From: Blautia sp.
GTDB taxonomy: Bacteria > Bacillota > Clostridia > Lachnospirales > Lachnospiraceae
DNA length: 39,523 nucleotides
Reading direction: 5' to 3'
NCBI GenBank assembly: GCA_017515325.1
Contig: JAFWGA010000002.1
Location: 1 to 39,523 of the forward strand
The position numbers were made by a program, and so were the translations under genes. A model generated the notes under the pieces. The model was not told the DNA's origin, did no database searches, and saw only the letters and a list, made by a program, of their open reading frames with translations. Of this stretch, positions 25,711 to 32,938 are shown piece after piece (positions within the stretch are counted from its first letter, which is position 1; each line of letters begins with the position of its first letter).

Positions 25711-27096
25711 TTATACCTGTGCCATAATCTCTCCGATCGTCAGATCGGGTTCTGAGATCCCCTTGAAAAGGACTCTCATCATGTAGTAGTAAAGCAATTC
25801 CATATCCTTTTCCGTTAAATGGGCTGTCTGGTAATGATAAGAAAAGTTCATGCCCTGATCTCTCGTAAAGGAAACCGTAAGATACATCTTCTTTGTTGCT
25901 GCTCCGTTGGAATACCATTTTGAAAACATCTGCATATTTTCCAGGACAGGATTGTCCACACGAACAGGCATGGGCTGATATGTCAGATAACAGCTTGCAT
26001 AAGTCGTATTTTCCGGTGTATGGTATCGTTTTCTGATCTCTTCATAGATCAGGGCAGGATCATAATTGCTATGCATGTAAATCTTGTTCTGGATGTTCTG
26101 TATCTCATAGGCTGCCGAGAGAAAGTCTGTGTCAGGGCTGATCACGGTACGGCAGGGGAACATAATCGTGCGGCTTCCTCCGGATGTCCATTCTTTATGG
26201 GTGGATCTTCTGGAGATAAAGTTCTCGATGGTGATATCCTCCTGGCCATTGTTGACCTTGGAGAGATAGGTACGGATCCCCAGGAGCAGAAGGTTTGTCA
26301 TGGACAATTGATGGTTCATGCAAAAAGCGATCAGTCCCCTCGTCGGTTCCGGCTCCAGCACATAATCCTTTACCTTGACAAAAAGGTCATCCAACTCGAT
26401 ATCTGCCGCCCTGAGAGATGGGTCATTGTGCTTCTTTCTGGCTTCCTCCAAAACGGACGAACCTTTGATATCGGAATAAAGTGGTTCTCCCCGTAAGTCG
26501 AGCTGGTCGTCCCAGAATTTCTTATCCTTGGCAAACCGTTTTTCATTGGCTGCCTTTTTCAGGTCGTCCTCCAGAACCTCTTCAAAATCTGCGAGATCTG
26601 CAGGATAGTCTGACCCAAAGCGAAAATGGGTATAGAGCTGCATCAGGTCATTCACCAGCACTACCAGGCCACAGGAATCAATGAGTCTGTGATCCATATG
26701 AATGAAGAAGCCATTGAAGCCTTCCGGCAGCTTCAGCATGGTAATGTCACACATGGGGCGGTCGTCCCCATCCATAGTCACATAAGCCCATTGCTGCATC
26801 AGGTGATCCGCTTCGGCCAGAGTCATGCCGGAAAGATCCTTTAAGGGGATATCACGGGGATCAGACCCGGCAATGTATTGTTTGATGTTTCCTTCTTCAT
26901 CGGGTTTCGTAAAGCGAAGTCTTAGACATCCATAGCGTTCCGTCTCCAACTGAATGCATTTTTTCAACAGTCCAAAATCAAGCTCTGCCTTCAGAGATGC
27001 GACAATACTCACACCGGAAACCTGTTGTGTGTGATACTGTTTGATCCATTTGTAATGCATGTTCTGTGCCGCGGTAAGCGGGTACTCTTTTCTCAT
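25711..27096 (-). CDS. free-standing NRPS-type condensation domain protein
   Basis: This 461-residue protein has the chloramphenicol-acetyltransferase-like double fold of condensation domains: PLTAAQNMHY (6-15) is the C1 motif, and FFIHMDHRLIDSCG (130-143) is the C3 motif. There the canonical HHxxxDG reads D135-H136-RLI-D140-S. The catalytic second His and the Asp are kept; the first His and final Gly are replaced. The length fits a single C domain with no fused modules. It would join the carrier-bound acyl group to a free amine or alcohol. First gene of the operon, with a long leader (about 290 bases) from its promoter. Alcohol O-acyltransferase relatives (WES/PapA type) are the main alternative. 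Confidence 0.85.
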   Translation of the reverse strand: MRKEYPLTAAQNMHYKWIKQYHTQQVSGVSIVASLKAELDFGLLKKCIQLETERYGCLRLRFTKPDEEGNIKQYIAGSDPRDIPLKDLSGMTLAEADHLMQQWAYVTMDGDDRPMCDITMLKLPEGFNGFFIHMDHRLIDSCGLVVLVNDLMQLYTHFRFGSDYPADLADFEEVLEDDLKKAANEKRFAKDKKFWDDQLDLRGEPLYSDIKGSSVLEEARKKHNDPSLRAADIELDDLFVKVKDYVLEPEPTRGLIAFCMNHQLSMTNLLLLGIRTYLSKVNNGQEDITIENFISRRSTHKEWTSGGSRTIMFPCRTVISPDTDFLSAAYEIQNIQNKIYMHSNYDPALIYEEIRKRYHTPENTTYASCYLTYQPMPVRVDNPVLENMQMFSKWYSNGAATKKMYLTVSFTRDQGMNFSYHYQTAHLTEKDMELLYYYMMRVLFKGISEPDLTIGEIMAQV

Positions 27097-27392
27097 GAAA
27101 ATCCTTTTACCCCTTTCTTTCTACGCTCACAATAGAGAAGGAGCCTTCCTATACAAAGCACATGTGACGCACCAGAATCCGTGTCCGTACTCGAAGGTTG
27201 GTTTTGTCTGCCGGAACGGATGGCCTGAATGGAGGTCCCTCGGATGTTACGCATCTTCTGCCCTGTCCGACAGAAGTGATGTGCAGCCCATCTGATTCAA
27301 AAAAATTCAAATTGTTGCAAAAAGTCCAAGAAAACATAGCTGAAACTACTTGGCAATCTGAGCTTTATCGTAGCATATTTTTATCATATCAT

Positions 27393-27422
27393 ATTATAAA
27401 TAAAATATCTATATTCCGGCAA
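27393..27422 (-). promoter_or_regulatory. promoter of the condensation-ACP-ligase operon
   Basis: The minus strand reads TTGCCG, 18 bases, TATAAT. The implied leader (27097-27386) has a small hairpin (CTTCTG/CAGAAG near 27253-27274) and several weak stems but no riboswitch or T-box motif I can recognise. Open frames within it lack ribosome sites. Confidence 0.5.
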
Positions 27423-27467
27423 AGAGTTTTTAGGAGTTTTTACCAAATCGATGGGTAAAGCTGTGTG

Positions 27468-27496
27468 TTGAAAACCATGAAGACATATGATATAGT
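27468..27496 (+). promoter_or_regulatory. promoter of the AIG1-like membrane protein gene
   Basis: TTGAAA, 17 bases, TATAGT. It lies back to back with the minus-strand promoter, the two -35 elements only 45 bases apart, so both units may be co-regulated. Downstream a direct repeat (CGAATTTC at 27504 and 27527) could be a regulator site. Confidence 0.6.
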
Positions 27497-27610
27497 AGGC
27501 GCACGAATTTCGCTTCTATCATCTTCGCGAATTTCTATAAAAAACTATGTATCCTGAAAAAGGAAACTGATTGGCAGATCAAAATCTGTGTCCTAAAAGG
27601 AGATTCCTTT

Positions 27611-28255
27611 ATGAAAGAAATGTTAATCACTGCCGGATATATTTCCATTGCCATAATGGCATTCGCTTCCTGGTTAATCATGTTTTCCGGGCTTGATCCA
27701 TCTACCGCTTTATCCTCCAAGGGTGTCAGGGCTTTGAGATATTTTACCGTTGACTCCAACCTGCTTATGGGAGTGTCTGCTCTCTTGTGCCTTTTTTCCA
27801 AATCCTTCGGCACAAAAGTACTGTTGCTGGCGGGGACAACTGCAGTTTCATTAACCTTTTTTACTGTTCTGTGTTTTCTGGGACCGGTCCTGGGCTTTGA
27901 CAAAATGTATTCCGGCTCAAATCTATACATGCATCTGATTATTCCGGTCCTTGCTGTCACCATGCAGATTGTGTCCCAGAACTGCACCGGTCTTTCTTTC
28001 CCGGTCATCTGCTGGGCTCTGCTGCCCACTCTGGTATATGCTTTGTTCTATCTGAGGAATATTTTGAAAAAGGGGCCGGAATATGACTGGTACTGCCTGA
28101 CCAAAGGGGGGCCGAAAACGTATCTGCCTGTTATTGTCTGCTTTATGCTGGCCACTTTCCTGATCGCTTCCTGTTTATGGATGGCATCCGGCGGCAGCTC
28201 GATGCAGATGCGTATCCTGTCTTTTTCCCTCTATCGGTCTCTTTTTCCCGGTTAA
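27611..28255 (+). CDS. six-helix membrane protein, Pr6Pr / FAR-17a/AIG1-like
   Basis: This 214-residue protein has six predicted helices (about 5-25, 43-62, 69-92, 106-124, 130-149, 171-192). RYFTVDSNLLM (43-53) and YMHLIIPVL (106-114) match the pattern of bacterial Pr6Pr proteins, distant relatives of eukaryotic AIG1/ADTRP. In AIG1/ADTRP a membrane Thr and His hydrolyse fatty-acid esters of hydroxy fatty acids; Thr46 and His108 are the equivalents here by position. AAAAGGAG precedes the ATG. It diverges from the condensation operon and may process or export its lipid product; that link is inference. Family call is from motif memory only. Confidence 0.6.
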   Translation: MKEMLITAGYISIAIMAFASWLIMFSGLDPSTALSSKGVRALRYFTVDSNLLMGVSALLCLFSKSFGTKVLLLAGTTAVSLTFFTVLCFLGPVLGFDKMYSGSNLYMHLIIPVLAVTMQIVSQNCTGLSFPVICWALLPTLVYALFYLRNILKKGPEYDWYCLTKGGPKTYLPVIVCFMLATFLIASCLWMASGGSSMQMRILSFSLYRSLFPG

Positions 28256-29103
28256 AGCACATTCCTTTGTCCGGAAACTGTGACGAGAAATTCCTTTATG
28301 GCCTCGGTTACCTGATCCAGATGATAATGATAGCAATGGTCATCTCCATGAATGAGAACCAGCTTTGCGTTCGCGTAACTTTTTGCCGTGTCTATCCCGT
28401 ACTTCACCGGTACCGTCTCATCCTCATCACCGTGAATGATCAGAACCGGTCCCTGGTACTTCGAGATAGCTTTATCCACAAAAATGCTCTGGGCAACCCG
28501 GATGTAATTTCCATTCAGCTCTGCCGGATCTTCATGGTTCATGACATGCAGAGTGTCCGGAACGTTTTCGGGATCAAACTTTACCTCAAATTGATTTCCC
28601 TGCCTGGCGTATTCAGGAATCATGACTGCAGGTGCAAGCGGAATAAGGGCTTTCAGAACATCTCGCTTGAGAGCGGCGGTGAGAATCACGGTCAGGCCGC
28701 CTTGTGAATGTCCGCAGAGAATCAAATCCGTCACAAAATCTAACCCCCTGGCATAATCCACCACCGCCAGTGCCTGTGTAACCCATTTATAAAGAGTGTG
28801 GTCTTTGAACAGACCATCGCTGTGGCCATGCCCATACATTTCCACCCGAAGCGCTGCAAAACCGGACTCGTTGACGGCTGCTGCAACAGCAGTGATGTGG
28901 GTCTCCTCCATATGGCCGGTATATCCGTGAATAATAATGACCAGAGGATATTTTTCAGCCGCTTCCTCAGGGAAATCCAGCTTTGCGTGAATCCTGAGTC
29001 CGTCTTCGACCAAATAGAATTCCTTATGTTTTTCGCTGTCACTGAGAACCTGGATATTTTCCGGCTCATTCCATTTACCCATATGATATTCAGCCTCCGT
29101 CAC
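28252..29103 (-). CDS. alpha/beta hydrolase, cinnamoyl/feruloyl esterase-like
   Basis: This 283-residue serine hydrolase shows the triad Ser133 (GHSQGG), Asp228 (GDEDETVP) and His256 (DDHCYH), an oxyanion HGYTGH (59-64) and an inserted lid region (about 155-210). The sequence around MYGHGHSDG, LDFVTDL and KFDPENVPD is strongly like Butyrivibrio/Lactobacillus cinnamoyl esterases that release ferulate or hydrolyse chlorogenate. No signal peptide, so cytoplasmic. Last gene of the operon, 9 bases after the nucleotidase-like gene. Its stop overlaps that of the convergent membrane protein gene. A role on acyl esters from the neighbouring lipid genes is possible. Confidence 0.88.
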   Translation of the reverse strand: MTEAEYHMGKWNEPENIQVLSDSEKHKEFYLVEDGLRIHAKLDFPEEAAEKYPLVIIIHGYTGHMEETHITAVAAAVNESGFAALRVEMYGHGHSDGLFKDHTLYKWVTQALAVVDYARGLDFVTDLILCGHSQGGLTVILTAALKRDVLKALIPLAPAVMIPEYARQGNQFEVKFDPENVPDTLHVMNHEDPAELNGNYIRVAQSIFVDKAISKYQGPVLIIHGDEDETVPVKYGIDTAKSYANAKLVLIHGDDHCYHYHLDQVTEAIKEFLVTVSGQRNVL

Positions 29104-29112
29104 ACAACAATC

Positions 29113-29916
29113 TTATTCATCACCGACAGATTCCATCCGTCCCTGACCGTAGGGATCGGCATATTCCTCACCAATCACACCACCCAAGGGGCCTGTGATA
29201 TAATTCAGCAAAGCATCACTGTCCGACGTATCGGACTCTTCCAGCAGCTTTGCATCTCTGAACATGGTAAACCCGTCTCCATCCATCAGGATATAATCAT
29301 TGGTCACCAGATGATATAACGCATCCTGATCTATCTCTTCCTCTCCGATTTTGACATTGCGAACCCGCCGCGGCATCGTCTCATCTACAGATACAAACAT
29401 TTCCTCGTCATCTGTCACACAAGGAGTTTTAATATCAGGATCGACCTCATAGGTCAGTCCTGCAACATGTTCAAAGCCTCCAAATTCCTCCGGAAGGGCA
29501 TGTACGGACCATTCCAGAATATCCAACACCTGCTGCCCTGTCACTTCAACCAGATCCAGCTTTGTCCCATAAGGAAGGGATTGCAATATATCATTTGGCG
29601 TCACGCCTCCCCTCGTGATATCTGCCATGGCTTCTCCCTTGGTCATCAAGCCTACCGGCTCTCCCTGAATGGCATCGCCGTCATCGACCAGCAGAACATG
29701 ATAGTCTGCTGCAAGACTTTGCTTTACAGCATAGATGCCTCCATACCCCCAGCCTTTGTCAATCGCACAGTGCACATCACTGGTGTAGAGTATCTTCACA
29801 TCCTTCGTCAAACCAGCCCTACCGTTTTCCTCTGCCCCTGCCGGAAAGCAGCAGATGACAGCAGCTGCAAACATAATGATCGCAAAGAACTTTTTCATTT
29901 TTTTCATATCTTCCAC
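29113..29916 (-). CDS. internally deleted 5'-nucleotidase/UshA-like secreted protein
   Basis: This 267-residue protein has a signal peptide (basic start, helix about 10-25, likely cut after PAGA). It then has the first strands of the UshA metallophosphatase domain: ILYTSDVHCAID (42-53, Asp47 and His49) and DDGDAIQGEPVG (78-89). Directly after GEAM (97) it continues with DITRGGVTPNDILQSLPYG, the C-terminal nucleotidase domain. Roughly 250 residues are missing, including the GNHE motif and later His ligands, so phosphatase activity is unlikely. The frame is intact. Starts at GTG 29916, ATG 29907 or ATG 29898 are all possible; the SD GGAAG best fits the last. Confidence 0.8.
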   Translation of the reverse strand: MEDMKKMKKFFAIIMFAAAVICCFPAGAEENGRAGLTKDVKILYTSDVHCAIDKGWGYGGIYAVKQSLAADYHVLLVDDGDAIQGEPVGLMTKGEAMADITRGGVTPNDILQSLPYGTKLDLVEVTGQQVLDILEWSVHALPEEFGGFEHVAGLTYEVDPDIKTPCVTDDEEMFVSVDETMPRRVRNVKIGEEEIDQDALYHLVTNDYILMDGDGFTMFRDAKLLEESDTSDSDALLNYITGPLGGVIGEEYADPYGQGRMESVGDE

Positions 29917-29972
29917 TTACCATATCAGGAGATTGACTTCCTGCACTTTATACATGAAACCTATGGATTCTG

Positions 29973-30815
29973 TCAGCAATGCTCCCCAGCCCGAAACCGA
30001 AGCATCATCTCATTGGTCAGGCTGAAATGATCCGGCTGGCCCTCGATCTCTTCCCGACGGACCCACAGAGCTTCCTTCAATTCGTTTTTGTCGATACGGA
30101 TCGTATCGTCTCCCTCGACGTCACAATAAAAGCCTGCCAGAAGATCATCGACAATTCCCCAGGGCTGTGATTTATAGTAACGTATATTTTTAACCCTAAG
30201 ACCCGTCTCCTCCATAACCTCTCTGGCAACCGTTTCCTCCAGGGTTTCTCCAATCTCCGTAAATCCCGCGATCAGAGCAGGGATAGAGGTGATACGGTTT
30301 GCGTAACGGGTAATCAAAAGTGAATCTCCATTTATAACACCTACGATTACCGCAGGCTGTATCCGGGGATATCTTCTGATATGACAGACCGGACAATCAA
30401 TGGCTCTCTCGTCCTCTGCCAACTGGGTAGGATGACCACAGCTACCGCAAAACCGGTTGCTTTGGTACCAATGGCTCAAATGATTTGCCGTAAAGCCGGC
30501 AAAGGAAAGCCACTGGGGAACCTTTCTGCTCTTGCGCAGCATCGTGATGGCCTCGTACTCATAGCCGGGCAGACTGACCGGCTCTTGATCCAGGATGAGA
30601 AAAAACAGGGTCTGATCAATGCGAAAGAGATAGGTAAGTTGCTTTGGCTCTTTTGTCAGCTCTCTCCATCGAGGAAATATCAGGTTTTCCTCCTCTTTAT
30701 CGCTTTTCGTCAATACTTCATTTCCAATGAAATGAAGAATGATGCTATCAGCTACAGGCAAAGTGCCCGGAATAAATTCGTTTCTCATCTGATAAGGATA
30801 GATATCCTGGATCAT
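29973..30815 (-). CDS. nudC: NudC-type NADH pyrophosphatase
   Basis: This 280-residue Nudix enzyme has the NudC layout: N-terminal domain, a zinc ribbon (Cys123, Cys126, Cys141, Cys144), the Nudix box (GFTEIGETLEETVAREVM, then EETG; about 184-205) and SQPW (216-219), the marker for NADH specificity. Members cleave NAD(H) to AMP and NMN(H) and can remove NAD caps from RNA. It begins 13 bases after the thioesterase gene and belongs to the same operon. Confidence 0.93.
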   Translation of the reverse strand: MIQDIYPYQMRNEFIPGTLPVADSIILHFIGNEVLTKSDKEEENLIFPRWRELTKEPKQLTYLFRIDQTLFFLILDQEPVSLPGYEYEAITMLRKSRKVPQWLSFAGFTANHLSHWYQSNRFCGSCGHPTQLAEDERAIDCPVCHIRRYPRIQPAVIVGVINGDSLLITRYANRITSIPALIAGFTEIGETLEETVAREVMEETGLRVKNIRYYKSQPWGIVDDLLAGFYCDVEGDDTIRIDKNELKEALWVRREEIEGQPDHFSLTNEMMLRFRAGEHC

Positions 30816-30828
30816 GCCTTTCCTCCTC

Positions 30829-31587
30829 TCAAAATAAAAAATCAGAAAAAACCAGCTCTACAACAGCATAGGCATCTGCTTCCCACTCCGGTTTTATCTG
30901 AAAAAGAACATATTGTCTGTCCGGCAGATTCAGGATGAAAGGATAAAAGGTATCCCCCAAAAGAGCCTGATGCATATATTCTACTCTGAGCTGGGACACA
31001 GTCCGGCCTGCCGGCAGGTAGTCCATTGCCATTCTGACATACTGACAGTTATTGACATGCCTATGAGAATCCAGATGATGATGCTGAATCTGGAAGGGGT
31101 CGCCTTTTTCCGGCTCCGGAAGAATATTTTGATTTATCCCGCTTTCGGGAAGCCTGATCCTTCTGGGTGCGAAATCCCATTGCAAGGGTGTGCCCAGCTC
31201 GTACCCTCTGGTGTCCTCCTCCGTTAGCCTCACGGGCATTCCTGTCTGGGTGTTGATATTGGCCCAGTGAGAATTTGCCCAGGCCAGCCTTTCTCCCGTC
31301 GGCGTCTGCATGATAAAATTCCTCAGGCCCATACATCCTTTAAACTGGTATGGAATAGTCTGAGTAAGAATCTCTTCTCCCAGGGAAGGATATCTTTGAA
31401 CCACCACATGCCAGGCTCCCAACACCCAGGCTCGGTTCCTTTGCCGTAAATGTAACATACCCTGGTTTATGCTCTCTGACTGAAAGGTACAGGTATCCTG
31501 AAAATAATCCAAAATCCCCGGCAATGTAAGGCAGCCATTTTCTCCTGTCTCACTGTATCGTACCCTGCTGCTGAACGAATAACCCAT
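30829..31587 (-). CDS. acyl-ACP thioesterase
   Basis: This 252-residue double-hotdog protein belongs to the bacterial FatA/FatB-like family that releases free fatty acids from acyl-ACP. The second hotdog carries HHHLDSHRHVNNCQYV (169-184), with Asp173, His175/His177 and Asn179 in the catalytic pattern. The N-terminal hotdog includes TLPGILDYFQDTCTFQSE. It is the first gene of a four-gene minus-strand operon. The start codon has only a weak ribosome site. Released fatty acids could feed the acyl-AMP ligase encoded 5 kb away; this is inference. Confidence 0.9.
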   Translation of the reverse strand: MGYSFSSRVRYSETGENGCLTLPGILDYFQDTCTFQSESINQGMLHLRQRNRAWVLGAWHVVVQRYPSLGEEILTQTIPYQFKGCMGLRNFIMQTPTGERLAWANSHWANINTQTGMPVRLTEEDTRGYELGTPLQWDFAPRRIRLPESGINQNILPEPEKGDPFQIQHHHLDSHRHVNNCQYVRMAMDYLPAGRTVSQLRVEYMHQALLGDTFYPFILNLPDRQYVLFQIKPEWEADAYAVVELVFSDFLF

Positions 31588-31613
31588 ATACTATTACCCG
31601 GATCGTCTCCGCC

Positions 31614-31669
31614 TTTCTTCCTAATTTGAACTTTATTTCTGTTTCTTCCTAATTTGAACTTTATTTCTG
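31614..31669. repeat. exact 28-bp tandem duplication upstream of the thioesterase operon
   Basis: Two perfect adjacent copies of a 28-base unit (TTTCTTCCTAATTTGAACTT then TATTTCTG) lie between the predicted promoter and the thioesterase start. Each contains TTCAAATTAGG on the minus strand. A duplicated regulator site is one reading; a recent neutral duplication is the other. Confidence 0.85.
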
Positions 31670-31691
31670 ATTGAAAGGATTTGATGGATTT

Positions 31692-31720
31692 ATTCTACCT
31701 TACTTTTTTCTTTTCGTAAA
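31692..31720 (-). promoter_or_regulatory. candidate promoter of the thioesterase operon
   Basis: The minus strand reads TTTACG, 17 bases, TAGAAT, just downstream of the terminator at 31724-31773 and upstream of the tandem 28-bp repeats. Confidence 0.4.
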
Positions 31721-31723
31721 CAA

Positions 31724-31773
31724 CAAAAAAAGACGACCATCACTCTTGATCACTCAAAAATGATGGTCGTCTT
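31724..31773 (-). terminator. strong intrinsic terminator of an unknown minus-strand transcript
   Basis: A perfect 13-bp stem (AAGACGACCATCA with TGATGGTCGTCTT) is followed on the minus strand by seven T. The nearest minus-strand gene upstream (uvrC) ends over 1.1 kb away and has its own candidate terminator. Confidence 0.85.
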
Positions 31774-32729
31774 AGCATTCATCTATATTCAATTTTTTAC
31801 CTCACTTACATTCTTTTCAAAGCATATCATATAATATTCAACTGTTATGAACTTTGCTATGCTTTCTCTCTATTCAATTGTATTTTTATCTATCAAACAC
31901 GATTCTTTTTTATGCTCGTGCTCTGATATCCTTCATTCATTTCCTGCTCATTCTATCCTGAAATATTGTCCTTTACAAAGACCTAAACTTTTTTAAGCCC
32001 CCATATCATATATTAAAGGAAAAGAACTTAGAAAGTAACACGTTTTGGCGAAAGCTTCACGCTTCTTTCGTCCGATCCGGCCTGGTGTCTGAAAACAGCT
32101 GACTCATATTTCATCGTCTTTTTCAGTACCGGAATGAAAGGCTATAGGCTACACCATGGATATCTTGTGATGTGCCATCTGATGCAAAGCTTCGATCTAT
32201 ATCCTTTTCGAATATAGCTCTCAAAGTATCTATCTCATTGATCGAAATCCTGTCAGTTCAGAAATAAACATATTCTTCCATTAATCTAAAACTTCTGTTC
32301 GAATTATGATAAGGCATTTTTATCAATTCTGAACATCTGTATCGACTCTGACAATTTCTTATGAGCGATTTACTCTTCCGGTAATGTGTTTCTTCACACA
32401 CATTCCAAAATCTTTGTACCAGTTGTGCAGTGTATGTTCAATACAAAAATCCATTCTATTTTAATTGATCTGAATGACTTGGTTTTCTTATATTCTGATC
32501 TGGCTTTTTAGCATTTGAATTAAGAACCTTTTACTTTATTTTTTTGCATTCAGCCTTTCTCGCAGGAAATATGGATTCCACTGCTTTGTATTGATCTGCC
32601 AGTCATACTCTTTTCAATGGACTCACCGCCTTCTGTAAAAATAAATATTATCTCTCTCGCGTTTCATTTTGTGTGCAAATCATCAGGAGTTTTCATTTCT
32701 TTTTGAAATGTTTTTCACTTCCTTTTGAT
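31724..32729 (-). ncRNA. candidate 1-kb noncoding RNA (or decayed gene)
   Basis: The region between a TTGACA promoter (32736-32764) and a strong terminator has no open frame of credible length on the minus strand, and is visibly AT-rich. It contains several hairpins: a 15-bp, slightly bulged stem at 32296-32335, AATGTGT/ACACATT at 32383-32404, CTATAT/ATATAG at 32197-32217 and CGAAAG/CTTTCG at 32049-32070. It matches none of SRP RNA, tmRNA, 6S or RNase P by eye. Short peptides appear in several frames (one of 31 codons starting MDFCIEHTLHNW near 32455), so a decayed gene is the competing explanation. Confidence 0.35.
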
Positions 32730-32735
32730 AAATGC

Positions 32736-32764
32736 ATCTTATCATACCATATCAGATTTGTCAA
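32736..32764 (-). promoter_or_regulatory. promoter of the putative 1-kb RNA
   Basis: The minus strand reads a perfect TTGACA, 17 bases, TAAGAT. No start codon with ribosome site and long frame follows within 1 kb. Confidence 0.55.
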
Positions 32765-32868
32765 GCATTATTTTATTATTTTTAAAAATAATTATCCCGT
32801 TTTATCTCTTATATTGAAAGAAAACCATATATTGTATGTAAATTATCTAAAATTTATGATTCCAGTGC

Positions 32869-32913
32869 AAAAAGCCTGTTCCCACGGCAAGCTCGCTTGC
32901 CCTTTGCCATGGG
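32869..32913 (-). terminator. candidate terminator after uvrC
   Basis: CCCATGGCAA pairs with TTGCCGTGGG (one mismatch) around an inner GGCAAG/CTTGCC hairpin. On the minus strand it is followed after a few bases by CTTTTTG. It is weaker than the other terminators because the T-tract is offset. Confidence 0.5.
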
Positions 32914-32938
32914 TGAAGGAATTAAATGGATGATATAT

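Noticed and set aside
27149-27458. Short open frames in the condensation operon leader (both strands)
   Set aside because: No ribosome sites and no protein-like composition; probably chance.
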